Shown: positions 1 to 8,521, counted from the first letter of the stretch. The stretch is 64,000 nucleotides of DNA from Alphaproteobacteria bacterium (GCA_019232625.1 JAFANP010000034.1:60870-124869), one strand, 5' to 3'. Translations and numbers: made by a program. The notes: a model not told the origin generated them from the letters alone.

Positions 1-369
1 CGGCTGGAAGTGGGCCAGCGACGCACGCTTCTCGGGCGTGTCGGCGGCGAACGGCTCCGGCGTCTCGGCGAGCAGCCGGCGGAGGTGGCGCGGCGAAAGG
101 ATCAACGCCGCGCCGCGCAGGGGGAAGGCGAGGCGCAGCGGCCCCTCGCCATATTTGGCGCGTAGCCGCGCGAGGAGGGCGATGCCGCGCGCCTCCGCAT
201 CGGTGCGGGCGAGGAAGCGCACCATGGCGGGACGGCGCCGGATCAGGCCCTTGGCGAAGAGCGGCCCCGCGGCCAGGAGAAGGATGCGCAGCGTGTCGGC
301 CGGCGATGCTTTGGGAAGCGGGGCGGGCGCGGCGACGGTCACGGCGGCAACAACGCCCGATCGGCGCAC
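1..369 (-). CDS. Cytochrome P450, N-terminal fragment (cut by window edge)
   Basis: Only the first ~123 codons lie in the window; the gene runs off the left edge. The reverse-strand translation has a hydrophobic stretch (RILLLAAGPLFAKG) followed by a P450-like N-terminal region: LLARLRAKYGEGPLRL, then a segment ending LRRLLAE, then EPFAADTPEKRASLAHFQP. The spacing fits the family's first beta sheet and B helix. The heme-binding cysteine and the oxygen-binding helix lie outside the window, so this is a resemblance call. The first start after an in-frame TAG at 376-378 is GTG at 369; GTG at 340 is an alternative. It is divergent from the ABC ATPase at 412. Confidence 0.55.
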   Translation of the reverse strand, partial: MRRSGVVAAVTVAAPAPLPKASPADTLRILLLAAGPLFAKGLIRRRPAMVRFLARTDAEARGIALLARLRAKYGEGPLRLAFPLRGAALILSPRHLRRLLAETPEPFAADTPEKRASLAHFQP

Positions 370-411
370 CGGCTCCTAGGCGAGCGCCGCCCGAGCCGCT
401 AAACGCGGCGG

Positions 412-1344
412 ATGACCGCAGCCGCCGCCATCTCGATCCGCGACCTCCAGAAGACCTATGCCGGCGGCAAGCGCGCCCTCGACGGAGTCAGCCTGGAGGT
501 TCCGCGCGGCCAGATATTCGGGCTCCTCGGCCCGAACGGCGCGGGCAAGTCGACGCTGATCAACATCCTCGCGGGCCTGGTCAACAAGAGCGGCGGGACG
601 GCCTCGATCTGGGGCTTCGACATCGACCAGCACCCGCGCAACGCCAAGGTGTCGATCGGCATCGTGCCGCAGGAGATCGTCTTCGATCCCTTCTTCACCC
701 CGTCGGAGACGCTTGAGATCCAGGCGGGGCTCTACGGCGTGCCGAAGGACAAGAGGCAGACCGCCGAGCTGCTTCGCGCCATGCACCTCGAAGACAAGGC
801 GAACGCCTATTCGCGCACGCTCTCCGGCGGCATGAAGCGCCGCCTGCTGGTCGCCAAGGCGATGGTCCACTCGCCGCCCATCCTCGTCCTCGACGAGCCG
901 ACCGCCGGCGTCGACATCGAGCTGAGGCAGCAGCTCTGGGCCTATGTGCGGCGGCTGAACGAGGAGGGCGTCACCATCGTCCTCACCACCCATTATCTTG
1001 AGGAAGCCGAGGAGCTCTGCGGCCGGATCGCGATCATCAACCACGGCCGCCTCATCGCCAACGAAGCGACGCGGGCGCTGGTCGGGATGGCCCAGGAGAA
1101 GGCGGTCGAGGTCACCGTCGACCGCGACGTCGCGCAGCTGCCCGACGCGCGCTGCTTCGAGAAGATCGAACTGAAGGGGGAGCGGACCCTCGCCGTCACC
1201 TACCGCAAGGACAAGGTGAATGCCGGCGAGGTGCTCGCGGCCCTGCAGCGGGAGGGGTTCGGGATCGTCGACGTCTCCACCCGAGAGGCCGACCTGGAGG
1301 ACGTCTTCCTCAACCTCACCCGCGCCAGTGACTCGGGTGAGTGA
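412..1344 (+). CDS. ABC transporter ATP-binding protein (CcmA/NodI type)
   Basis: 310-residue cytoplasmic ATPase that would power an ABC-2 type exporter. Walker A (GPNGAGKST) lies near residue 43, the signature LSGGMKRR near 138, Walker B with D-loop (LVLDEPTAGVD) near 160, and the switch histidine in TTHYLEEAEELC near 194. The ~80-residue C-terminal tail (EVTVDRDV..., ...DVSTREADLEDVFLNLT) is typical of the multidrug/NodI-like group. No membrane permease is adjacent: the next gene is nadB, 39 bases downstream. The partner must lie elsewhere. The ATPase assignment is firm; the substrate is unknown. Confidence 0.9.
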   Translation: MTAAAAISIRDLQKTYAGGKRALDGVSLEVPRGQIFGLLGPNGAGKSTLINILAGLVNKSGGTASIWGFDIDQHPRNAKVSIGIVPQEIVFDPFFTPSETLEIQAGLYGVPKDKRQTAELLRAMHLEDKANAYSRTLSGGMKRRLLVAKAMVHSPPILVLDEPTAGVDIELRQQLWAYVRRLNEEGVTIVLTTHYLEEAEELCGRIAIINHGRLIANEATRALVGMAQEKAVEVTVDRDVAQLPDARCFEKIELKGERTLAVTYRKDKVNAGEVLAALQREGFGIVDVSTREADLEDVFLNLTRASDSGE

Positions 1345-1383
1345 CGGTCTGAAGGCCTTTCCGCCCGCGGGGGAGGGAAGGCG

Positions 1384-2985
1384 TTGAGCGTTTCCCACCC
1401 CTTCGACGTCGTCATCCTGGGGTCCGGCGCGGCGGGGCTGAGCGCGGCACTGACGCTCGCGCCCGGCCTCAAGGTCGCCGTCCTCGCCAAGGGAAACCTG
1501 TCCTCCGGCTCGACGGCCTGGGCGCAGGGCGGGATCGCCGCGGTGCTGGAGCCCGGCGACACGTTCGAGAGCCATGTCGAGGACACGATCGAGGCGGGGG
1601 CCGGCCTCAACCGCCGCGAGACGGTGGAGTTCGTCGTCGGCAACGCCCCGGCGGCGATCGAGCGCCTGGCGAAGCTCGGCGTGCCGTTCGACCGCGGCGA
1701 GGCGGCGCGCTGGCACCTCACCCGCGAGGGCGGGCATAGCCACCGCCGAATCGTCCACGTCGCCGACGCCACCGGCTGGGCGGTCCAGCAGGCCCTGGAG
1801 AAGGCGGCGGCCGACCATCCCAACATCACCCTCATCCCCGATCGCGTCGCGATCGACCTGGCGACCTCGCGCCATGCCGCCTCTCCCGGAGGACCGGCGC
1901 GGGTGTGGGGCGTCTACGCGCTGAACCGCGAGAGCGGCAGCGTCGAGCTGTTCACCGGCCGGGCCACCATCCTCGCCACCGGCGGCGCCAGCCGCGCCTG
2001 GCTCTATTCGACCAACCCGAAGGGCTCGACCGGCGACGGCATCGCCATGGCCTGGCGGGCGGGGTGCCGGGTGGCGAACATGGAGATGAACCAGTTCCAT
2101 CCGACCTGCCTCCACAACCACCAGGTCAAGAACTTCCTCATCACCGAGGCGATGCGCGGCGAGGGCGGCCGGCTGAAGATCCCGACCACCGGACGGCGCT
2201 TCATGAAGCGCTTCGACCCGCGCGAGGAGCTGGCGCCGCGCGACATCGTCGCCCGCGCCATCGACCATGAGCTGAAGCGGCTGGGGCTGGACTATGTCCA
2301 TCTCGACATCAGCCACCGCGGCCGCGACTTCATCCTCGACCACTTCCCGACCATCGCCGCCCGCCTGGCCGAGCCGGACATCGGCATCGACATCACCCGG
2401 CAGCCGATCCCGGTCGTCCCAGCCGCCCACTATACGTGCGGCGGGGTTATCGTGGACCTCGACGGCCGGACCGACGTCGACGGACTGTACGCGGCGGGGG
2501 AGGTCACCATGTCGGGGCTCCACGGCGCCAATCGCCTCGCCTCCAACTCGGTGCTGGAATGCCTCGTCTTCGGCGTGGCGGCGGCGGAGGCGATCAACCG
2601 CTCCTGGGGCGACCTGCCGCCGCCGCCGCCGGTCCGGCCGTGGGACGAAAGCCGGGTCACCGATTCCGACGAGGAAGTCGTCGTCCACCACAATTGGCGC
2701 GAGATCCGCCGCTTCATGTGGGATTACGTCGGAATCGTCAGGACGACGAAGCGGCTCGAGCGGGCGCTGCACCGGGTCGAGCTCCTGAAGCGGGAGACGG
2801 AGGATTATTACGGTCACTTTCGAGTCACCGCCGACCTCATCGAGCTCAGGAACCTCGTCATGGTGTCCGAGCTGATCGTGCGCTGCGCGCTCGCCCGCAA
2901 GGAGAGCCGCGGCCTCCACTACACGCTCGACTATCCCGAGACGCTCGCCGAGGCGGCGGACACGGTGCTGACCCCGCATGGCTGA
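1384..2985 (+). CDS. nadB: L-aspartate oxidase NadB
   Basis: 533-residue flavoprotein oxidizing L-aspartate to iminoaspartate, the first step of de novo NAD synthesis. The N-terminal FAD-binding dinucleotide motif is [11 protein letters not shown] (about residues 11-21), followed by [16 protein letters not shown]. The catalytic region has [10 protein letters not shown] and EAMRGEGG, and the FAD-binding C-terminal part [15 protein letters not shown]. Length is normal for the family. The start is TTG at 1384, preceded by a strong GGGGAGGGAAGG ribosome site. nadA and nadC are not in the window. The downstream carrier gene overlaps by 8 bases. Confidence 0.95.
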   Translation: MSVSHPFDVVILGSGAAGLSAALTLAPGLKVAVLAKGNLSSGSTAWAQGGIAAVLEPGDTFESHVEDTIEAGAGLNRRETVEFVVGNAPAAIERLAKLGVPFDRGEAARWHLTREGGHSHRRIVHVADATGWAVQQALEKAAADHPNITLIPDRVAIDLATSRHAASPGGPARVWGVYALNRESGSVELFTGRATILATGGASRAWLYSTNPKGSTGDGIAMAWRAGCRVANMEMNQFHPTCLHNHQVKNFLITEAMRGEGGRLKIPTTGRRFMKRFDPREELAPRDIVARAIDHELKRLGLDYVHLDISHRGRDFILDHFPTIAARLAEPDIGIDITRQPIPVVPAAHYTCGGVIVDLDGRTDVDGLYAAGEVTMSGLHGANRLASNSVLECLVFGVAAAEAINRSWGDLPPPPPVRPWDESRVTDSDEEVVVHHNWREIRRFMWDYVGIVRTTKRLERALHRVELLKRETEDYYGHFRVTADLIELRNLVMVSELIVRCALARKESRGLHYTLDYPETLAEAADTVLTPHG

Positions 2986-4300
2986 GCCCCGCCGCCCCTT
3001 CTGGACGACGCTCTACTTCCGCGTCCTGGTGGCGATCGCGCTAGGAGTCGCGGTCGGCTGGGCCTGGCCGGAGACGGGACGGGCGCTGAAGCCGCTCGGC
3101 GACGGCTTCGTCAAGCTGGTCAAGATGATCATCACCCCCGTCATCTTCCTCACCGTCTCGACCGGCATCGCCGGAATGGCCGACCTCAAGGCGTTCGGCC
3201 GGGTGGGCGCCAAGGCGATGGCCTATTTCCTCACCTTCTCCACCCTGGCGCTCGCGGTGGGACTCCTCGTCGCCAACATCGTCCGTCCGGGCGCCGGGCT
3301 CGACATCGATCCCGCCTCGCTCGATGCGAAGGGGATCGCGACCTATGTCGAGGCGGCGCACCATCAGAGCGTCACCGAGTTCCTTCTCCACATCATCCCC
3401 GACACCCTGTTCAGCGCGTTCGTCTCCGGCGAGATCCTCCAGGTCCTGCTCGTCGCCATCCTCTTCGGAATCGCGCTGGCGCTCATCGGCGCTCCCGGAG
3501 AGAAGCTGCTCGGCCCGCTGAGGACGCTGACCGCGGCGGTCTTCCGGATCGTCCACATCCTGATGTACGCGGCGCCGCTCGGCGCCTTCGGGGCGATGGG
3601 CTTCACCATCGGCCAATACGGCATCGGCACGCTCGCCAACCTCGCGGCGCTGATCGCCACCTTCTACGCGACGTCGATCCTGTTCGTGGCGATAATCCTC
3701 GGCCTCGTCGCCCGGCTTGCCGGCTTCTCGCTCCTCGCGCTGCTTCGCTACATCAAGGACGAGCTTCTGCTCGTGCTCGGCACCTCCTCGTCCGAAAGCG
3801 CGATGCCGCTGCTGATGGAGAAATTGGAGCGGGCCGGCTGCCCGAAGCCGATCGTCGGGCTCGTCGTGCCGACCGGCTATTCGTTCAACCTCGACGGCAC
3901 CAACATCTACATGTCGCTTGCGGCTTTGTTCATCGCCCAGGCGACCAACACCCCCCTCTCGCTCGGCGAGCAGCTGCTGCTGATGGCGGTGGCGATCCTG
4001 TCCTCGAAGGGGGCGGCGGGAGTCACCGGCTCCGGCTTCATCGTCCTCGCCGCGACCCTGTCGGTGGTGCCGTCCGTCCCCGTCGCGGGGATGGCGCTGA
4101 TCCTCGGCGTCGACCGCTTCATGAGCGAGTGCCGGGCGCTGACCAACTTCATCGGCAATGCGGTGGCGACGATCGTCGTCGCGCGCTGGGAGAAGGCGGT
4201 GGACCTTGGCGAGCTGCGCCGCGTGCTGGCGGGCGGGGAGGCGCTGAGCGCGCAGGAGAGCGACCGGCTGCAGCTTGAGGCGGATCAGCCGCGGGCGTGA
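2978..4300 (+). CDS. dctA: Dicarboxylate/amino acid:cation symporter (DctA type)
   Basis: 440-residue inner-membrane DAACS-family carrier for C4-dicarboxylates or acidic amino acids, coupled to cation uptake. Hydrophobic segments run through most of the length. The serine-rich re-entrant loop ([11 protein letters not shown]) is near residue 270, followed by [16 protein letters not shown] near 297, then [18 protein letters not shown]. These match DctA more than GltP, but substrate is not decided by sequence alone. The start overlaps the nadB 3' end by 8 bases, and a link to aspartate or fumarate supply for NadB is possible but inferred. It converges on the DUF2721-like gene, overlapping by 16 bases. 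Confidence 0.88.
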   Translation: MAEPRRPFWTTLYFRVLVAIALGVAVGWAWPETGRALKPLGDGFVKLVKMIITPVIFLTVSTGIAGMADLKAFGRVGAKAMAYFLTFSTLALAVGLLVANIVRPGAGLDIDPASLDAKGIATYVEAAHHQSVTEFLLHIIPDTLFSAFVSGEILQVLLVAILFGIALALIGAPGEKLLGPLRTLTAAVFRIVHILMYAAPLGAFGAMGFTIGQYGIGTLANLAALIATFYATSILFVAIILGLVARLAGFSLLALLRYIKDELLLVLGTSSSESAMPLLMEKLERAGCPKPIVGLVVPTGYSFNLDGTNIYMSLAALFIAQATNTPLSLGEQLLLMAVAILSSKGAAGVTGSGFIVLAATLSVVPSVPVAGMALILGVDRFMSECRALTNFIGNAVATIVVARWEKAVDLGELRRVLAGGEALSAQESDRLQLEADQPRA

Positions 4301-4749
4301 GGCATCACCTCGCGGTGCGTGCGCAGCGAGTGCATGGCGAGCCTTATCTCCCACAGGAACAGCATCAGCCCGACGATGAGCAGCAGCATGGCGAGGATGA
4401 ACAGATAGGCGATCGGGCGGCCGAATGGGAAGCGGGCGAGGTCGGCGACGAACAGGATCGCGACGACGACGCAGACGAACAGGGCGCTCGCCGTGCAGCA
4501 GCTGATCGCCGCATTGACCACCGCCATCCGCCGGTCGAGCAGGTGGAGCTCGGTCTTGATCTGCGCCTGTCCGGCGCGATCCTCCGCCTCGAAATCGGCC
4601 TCCAGGCGGCGAGACCGGTCGACCACCCGGGCGAGGCGCTGGGCGAGGACGTTGAGGATCGAGCCGATCCCGGCGAGCAGGAAGACGGGCGCGATCGCCA
4701 GCTGGATGAGGTGCGCGATGGCGGAGACCTGCGCCGTCTCGCCGAACAT
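4285..4749 (-). CDS. DUF2721-like membrane protein
   Basis: 154-residue protein with three hydrophobic segments: [19 protein letters not shown] near the N-terminus, and [20 protein letters not shown] and [19 protein letters not shown] in the second half. A charged middle region ([19 protein letters not shown]) matches the DUF2721 family of uncharacterized inner-membrane proteins. The true start is ATG at 4749, sharing one base with the stop of the upstream secreted protein (TGATG), so the two are translationally coupled. Function unknown. Confidence 0.8.
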   Translation of the reverse strand: MFGETAQVSAIAHLIQLAIAPVFLLAGIGSILNVLAQRLARVVDRSRRLEADFEAEDRAGQAQIKTELHLLDRRMAVVNAAISCCTASALFVCVVVAILFVADLARFPFGRPIAYLFILAMLLLIVGLMLFLWEIRLAMHSLRTHREVMPHARG

Positions 4750-5138
4750 CAGCGCACGCCTTCCGGGCGGCAGCGGAGCCGCGTCGTGGCGGGGCCGCCG
4801 CCGGAAATCGTCAGCCGGGCGCCGTCCGGGGAGAGCCGGAGCCGCTGGCGCGCCCGCCACCGCTCGCCCTCTCCCTCGTAGAGGACGAGGAGCGCGACTC
4901 GCCGCGGACCCTCGCGGACGACCCGGACGATGCGCCCGAGGCTCTCGTGGAAGCGCAGCTCGGCGGCGGTGACGGTGAGGCGGGTCTCCCCCGCCCGCCC
5001 GCAGGCGGCGTGGCTGACGTCCCAGCTGCCGCGATAGGCGGCGGGGAGGAGCGGCACGCCCGGGCGCGCGGAGGCGGGGGTGCAGGGCTGAAGGAGGGCC
5101 GAGGCGGCCGCCGCGGCGGCGAGGGCGAAGCGCTTCAT
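4749..5138 (-). CDS. Small exported hypothetical protein
   Basis: 129-residue protein with an N-terminal signal peptide (MKRFALAAAAAASALL..., likely cleavage after ASA near residue 25). The mature part starts with AAYRGSWDVSHAACG and is mostly short alternating stretches (LTVTAAELRFHESLG, VALLVLYEGEGERW, LTISGGG), suggesting a small periplasmic beta-structured domain. The two mature-domain cysteines (AACG, RLRC) could form a disulfide. ATG at 5138 was chosen because it begins the signal peptide. It forms a two-gene unit with the DUF2721-like gene and is divergent from the gene at 5265. Function unknown. Confidence 0.72.
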   Translation of the reverse strand: MKRFALAAAAAASALLQPCTPASARPGVPLLPAAYRGSWDVSHAACGRAGETRLTVTAAELRFHESLGRIVRVVREGPRRVALLVLYEGEGERWRARQRLRLSPDGARLTISGGGPATTRLRCRPEGVR

Positions 5139-5264
5139 CGTCGCGATACCTCCATTCGTGGCGCTTATGCCTCCGAACGGCGCTTGGGAACACTCCTTGG
5201 CAACGCTTTGCCTCACCGACCGTTGAAGCGTCGAAGCGGCGGGGGCGTTGTTGGAGTATGCCCG

Positions 5265-5987
5265 ATGAAGAAGCTTCTTTCCGCGATGGCCGCGGTTTCC
5301 GCGCTCGCCATGGCCGCCCCGGCGGCGGCCCAGTCCCAATACGGCTATCAGAACCCTTACAATAACGGCGCCTACAACAACGGCTACGGCAACGGCTACA
5401 ACGCCAACGCCAATGTCGACACCCGCCTGGCGCGGCTCGACGCGCGCATCCAGGCCGGCGTCCAGAACGGCACGATCGACATGCGCGAGGCGCGCCGCCT
5501 GCGCATGCAGCTGCGCGAGATCTCGCGGCTCGACACCCTCTACAGCCGCAACGGCTACACCCAGCAGGAACGCGCCGACCTTCAGGCGCGGCTGCGCAGC
5601 TTCCGCGACGACCTGCGAGTCGCCGACGGCGGCAGCAACGGCTACGGCGCCTACGGCAGCAACGGCTACAATAACGGCTATGGCAACAACGGCTACGGCT
5701 ACCAGGGCCAGGGCGGCCCCTATGAGGACGCCTATTGCGACACGAGCAGCCGCGGCGGCCTGGGCGGCCTCATCGACAACATCTTCGGCGGCGGCGGCGG
5801 CGACTGCACGAGCTACGGCTACGGCGTCGGCGCCCGCGCGAGCAGCGACTGGGGGGCGGTGCCGTACCAGTATCGCAACCAGTATCGCGACGGCTCCGGC
5901 TATTATTACCGTTCCGACGGCCGGGCGGTCTACCAGATCGACACCCGCACCAACACGGTCGCGCGCGTCTATCCGATGAACCGCTAG
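5265..5987 (+). CDS. Exported Asn/Tyr/Gly-rich repeat protein
   Basis: 240-residue exported protein. The signal peptide (MKKLLSAMAAVSALAMAAPAAAQ) is followed by two low-complexity NGYGN-type tracts (about residues 26-50 and 124-152). Between them is a helical region (DTRLARLDARIQAGVQNGTI..., ...RRLRMQLREISRLDTLYSR) typical of sphingomonad exported proteins. The C-terminal part has two cysteines flanking a Gly-rich stretch (YCDTSS ... GGGGGDCTSYGYG) and ends with DGRAVYQIDTRTNTVARVYPMNR. Preceded by GGAG at 5253. Likely periplasmic or outer-envelope; function unknown. Confidence 0.78.
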   Translation: MKKLLSAMAAVSALAMAAPAAAQSQYGYQNPYNNGAYNNGYGNGYNANANVDTRLARLDARIQAGVQNGTIDMREARRLRMQLREISRLDTLYSRNGYTQQERADLQARLRSFRDDLRVADGGSNGYGAYGSNGYNNGYGNNGYGYQGQGGPYEDAYCDTSSRGGLGGLIDNIFGGGGGDCTSYGYGVGARASSDWGAVPYQYRNQYRDGSGYYYRSDGRAVYQIDTRTNTVARVYPMNR

Positions 5988-6043
5988 AGAGCGGCGCGTC
6001 GCAGGAGCGCGCTCCGGCCTCGGCCGGGGCGCCCTTCGCGCGT

Positions 6044-6391
6044 TCAGGCGTCCGGGCCGACATAGACGAAGGCGCGAAGGCCAGAGGCGAGGTCGACCTC
6101 CACCCGGCCGTAGACGTCGACCTCGTAGCGGTCCGCCGCGTCGAGCTCGGCCTCGGTCAGGGTGAAGACGGTCCCGGCGACGACATCCGCCGGATCGCCG
6201 GTGCGGCGGGCGATGCTGTGGACGGCGGCGCCGCTGAGGCGCACCACCTCGGCGTCGGTGATGGCGAGCGGCGCGAGGCGGTAGCCGCCCAGGCTGTCGG
6301 CCGTGCCGTCAAGACGCCGGCCGAAGAGGGCGCGCTGCACGGTTTCCTGTCGCAGCGTCCCGTAGGAGAAGAGGCGGATGGGCGGCGGCAC
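6044..6391 (-). CDS. Gamma-glutamylcyclotransferase-like (AIG2/GGCT fold) protein
   Basis: 115-residue cytoplasmic protein. LFSYGTLRQ (residues 8-16) is the substrate-binding YGTL motif of the GGCT/AIG2 fold. AGTVFTLTEAELDAADRYE (72-90) supplies the conserved acidic residue (E90) expected to be the general acid/base. It is the last gene of the minus-strand peptide operon, 7 bases after the radical SAM gene. That position suggests a part in maturing or turning over the modified peptide, for example cyclizing a glutamyl end or amine; this is inference. Housekeeping gamma-glutamyl turnover is the simpler alternative. Confidence 0.8.
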   Translation of the reverse strand: MPPPIRLFSYGTLRQETVQRALFGRRLDGTADSLGGYRLAPLAITDAEVVRLSGAAVHSIARRTGDPADVVAGTVFTLTEAELDAADRYEVDVYGRVEVDLASGLRAFVYVGPDA

Positions 6392-6398
6392 GCCCGGC

Positions 6399-7859
6399 TC
6401 ACGTCGCCGCGGCCGCGCTCCGGATCGCGGCGAGCCTCAGGGCATGCTCGGCGTCGATCGCCGCCAAGCGGTCGAGCAGGGCCTGTACGTCCGCGGGCGC
6501 CGCCGCGTCGGCGGGCTGCTCCGGCTCCAGCTCGGCGCCGCAGGCGACGCAGGCCTCGTCGCCGGCGAAGCTGTAGTGGCGGCAGCGGCCGCACAGCAGC
6601 ATCGGCGCGGAGGGATCGCGCGGCTGCGGGGCGGGCGGGTAGGCGCCCTCCGGCACCGCCTCTCCCTCAACAGTCTCGAGGATCAGCCGCCACTCTCCCT
6701 TGTCGAACGGCTCGCCCGGCGCCGCGCCGGTCCGCTCCACCCGCTCGCGCAGCCCCGCCGCCCGAAGCGTGCGGGCGCGATGGTCGCACATCGGGTTGTT
6801 GCCCGGCTTGCCGAGCAGCCAGTCGGCGGTCCAGGTGCAGCCGGACTTGCAGACGGAGCGATAATAGCAGGTGCCGCAATAGCCCCAGGCCGGACGGGTG
6901 ACCTCGGGCCGGATCGTCCCCGCCATCTCCGCCCAGATCTCGCGCAGCGGCCTTTCGCGCGTCGTTCCGCCGCCATAGCCGACCCGGTCGAGCGACGGGC
7001 AGCCCTTGACCGCGCCGTCGGCCTCGAGCGCGAGGCCGGTCTCGGCGGCGCCGCAGCCGTCCCAATAAGCCGGCTCCTCGGTCATCGTGCGCCAGAGATG
7101 CTCGTAGGGGCCGTAATAGCCGATATTGTTGCCCGAGAAGAGACGGAAGCCTCCCCGCCGGCCCTTCTCGAACAGCCGCGCCAGCGTGTCGTAGGTCTCG
7201 GGTATCTGCCAGGGCTGGAGGATGAGGTCGTCCTGGTCGGCGGCGTTGCCGGCGGGGACGGTGAGCTGGACCTGCCAGAGCCGGGCGCCGGCTTCGTAGA
7301 CGGCGTCGAACACCTCCTCGAGCACCGGCGCCGAGAGGCGGTTGATCTGGGTGTTGCAGCCCGGCGTGATGCCGGCGCGGGCGAACTCGGCGATGGCGTT
7401 CAGCGCCTGCCGGTAGCTGCCCGGCACGCCGCGCAGCCGGTCGTGGATCGGCTCGGTCCCGTCGACGGAGACGCCGCCGGAGACCAGCCCCGCCTCCACC
7501 GCCGCCTCGATCTTCGCCCGCGTGAACGCCCGGCCCCCGGTCTGCATGCCGCATCTTATGCCGGCCCGCGAGACGGCGCGGATGATGTCGAGCCAGTCGC
7601 GGCGCATATAGGCCTCGCCGCCGATCAGGGTGATCTCGCGGGTGCCGAGCTCGGCGAGCTCGTCGATGACGGCGCGTATCTCGTCCAGCGACAGCTCGTC
7701 CGGGCGAGGGCGGCCGGCGCGCGAGCCGCAATGGCCGCACCTGAGGTTGCAGGCGAGGGTCAGCTCCCAGACGACGTGGACCGGGTGGCGCTCCGACCGG
7801 TCCGCCTCCGAGCGAAGCCGGACCGGGTCGCGCCCGACGTCCTCGTCGCCGCGCGCCAT
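6399..7859 (-). CDS. Radical SAM/SPASM peptide maturase with C-terminal zinc ribbon
   Basis: 486-residue Fe-S enzyme. The radical SAM cluster motif CNLRCGHC is at C37, C41 and C44, followed by the GGEAYMR motif near 80-86. The SPASM domain for auxiliary clusters uses C269, C287 and the pattern CGTCYYRSVCKSGC (C328, C331, C337, C341), plus C358. A zinc-ribbon-like tail (C423, C426, C437, C440) is an unusual addition. It begins 5 bases after the last of three small QGDL-containing peptide genes, the classic layout of a RiPP maturase with its precursors. It matches the group I know as 'GDL motif peptide-associated radical SAM/SPASM maturase'; that family name is from memory. The modification is unknown. 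Confidence 0.9.
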   Translation of the reverse strand: MARGDEDVGRDPVRLRSEADRSERHPVHVVWELTLACNLRCGHCGSRAGRPRPDELSLDEIRAVIDELAELGTREITLIGGEAYMRRDWLDIIRAVSRAGIRCGMQTGGRAFTRAKIEAAVEAGLVSGGVSVDGTEPIHDRLRGVPGSYRQALNAIAEFARAGITPGCNTQINRLSAPVLEEVFDAVYEAGARLWQVQLTVPAGNAADQDDLILQPWQIPETYDTLARLFEKGRRGGFRLFSGNNIGYYGPYEHLWRTMTEEPAYWDGCGAAETGLALEADGAVKGCPSLDRVGYGGGTTRERPLREIWAEMAGTIRPEVTRPAWGYCGTCYYRSVCKSGCTWTADWLLGKPGNNPMCDHRARTLRAAGLRERVERTGAAPGEPFDKGEWRLILETVEGEAVPEGAYPPAPQPRDPSAPMLLCGRCRHYSFAGDEACVACGAELEPEQPADAAAPADVQALLDRLAAIDAEHALRLAAIRSAAAAT

Positions 7860-7863
7860 GGCG

Positions 7864-8064
7864 TCAGTAGCCCTGGCCGCCGCGCCTCTTGATCTCCGCT
7901 TCCAGCCGCGCCAGCGCCGCCTTGAGGTCGCCCTGCGCTTCCAGCACCTGCCGCGCGTGATCGCGATGCGCCTTCAGCTCATCGAGGCTGGTGGCGGGAT
8001 TCTTGAGCGCGTCCGAGATCGCGTTTCCGTAGGGCGGGACCGAGCCCCGCGTCGCATTCGCCAT
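7864..8064 (-). CDS. QGDL-motif precursor-like peptide 3 (DUF1843-like)
   Basis: 66-residue small protein, third of three tandem paralogs. It keeps Y12-G13, the SLDEL and ARD/HRD-type helix, QGDL at 44-47 and the E-A-E-I-x-R-R-G end, and adds a short tail (GQGY). No cysteine is present and no signal peptide is seen. It stops 5 bases before the radical SAM gene, so expression is coupled. Most divergent of the three (MANATRG start; AALARLEAEIKRR end). Probably a substrate of the neighbouring maturase, by context and the shared GDL motif. Confidence 0.8.
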   Translation of the reverse strand: MANATRGSVPPYGNAISDALKNPATSLDELKAHRDHARQVLEAQGDLKAALARLEAEIKRRGGQGY

Positions 8065-8091
8065 GAACCGTCTCCCCTTGTGCCGGCCGGA

Positions 8092-8286
8092 TTATTTCGT
8101 GCCGCGCCTGGCGATCTCGGCCTCGACCTTCTTGAGGGCGCTGGGCAGGTCGCCCTGCTCCTCGAGCTGGCGGCGGGCCTGGTCGCGAAGCGCGCTGAGC
8201 GATTCGAGCGAGGAATTCGGATCCTTGAGCGCGTCCGAGATCACCACGCCGTAAAGCGGAATGCGTCCACCCGATGCCTGAGCCAT
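8092..8286 (-). CDS. QGDL-motif precursor-like peptide 2 (DUF1843-like)
   Basis: 64-residue paralog of its two neighbours. It begins MAQASGG, keeps Y12-G13, I16, D18-A19-L20, S26-L27, R34-D35, Q44-G45-D46-L47 and the EAEIARRG end. It is predicted to be mainly helical and cytoplasmic, without cysteines. The spacing of 27 bases to the next peptide gene and 40 bases from the previous one indicates one transcript. Its own ribosome site (GGGAGG) lies upstream of ATG 8286. Confidence 0.82.
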   Translation of the reverse strand: MAQASGGRIPLYGVVISDALKDPNSSLESLSALRDQARRQLEEQGDLPSALKKVEAEIARRGTK

Positions 8287-8326
8287 GAAATGCCTCCCTT
8301 CCTGGACGATGCGCCCTCGGCGCCCT

Positions 8327-8521
8327 TTATTTCTTGCCCCGCCGGGCGATCTCCGCCTCCAGCTTCTTGAGCGCGCCGGGAAGGTCGCCCTGCTCCTTGA
8401 GCAGGCGATGCCCGCTGTCCCGAAGCGCGGTCAGCTTGTCGAGCGAGGTCTTGGGGTCGCTGAGCGCATCGGCGATCGCCGTACCATAAGGCTTCACCTG
8501 TCCTCCGGATGCCTGGGCCAT
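8327..8521 (-). CDS. QGDL-motif precursor-like peptide 1 (DUF1843-like)
   Basis: 64-residue first peptide of the operon (MAQASGGQVKPYGTAIADAL...). It carries the invariant YG at 12-13, SLDKL, ALRD, EQGDL (43-47) and a terminal EAEIARRGKK. The reading frame is open upstream, but ATG 8521 follows a GGGAGAAA ribosome site and matches the start of paralog 2, so it is preferred. The DUF1843-like match comes from the YG...DA...QGD...AL..LE.EI pattern. Leader and core cannot be separated by eye because there is no cleavage motif. Confidence 0.82.
   Translation of the reverse strand: MAQASGGQVKPYGTAIADALSDPKTSLDKLTALRDSGHRLLKEQGDLPGALKKLEAEIARRGKK

Noticed and set aside
376..2979. 867-codon open frame antisense to the ABC ATPase and nadB
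   Set aside because: Shadow frame caused by high GC; no recognizable domain, while the opposite strand has complete known genes.
5337..5720. NGY-type codon repeats considered as a CRISPR or tandem DNA array
   Set aside because: Units are short, irregular and in frame with a signal-peptide protein; no spacer structure.
6378..7892. 504-codon plus-strand frame opposite the radical SAM gene
   Set aside because: Antisense shadow; the minus strand has all Fe-S cysteine motifs.
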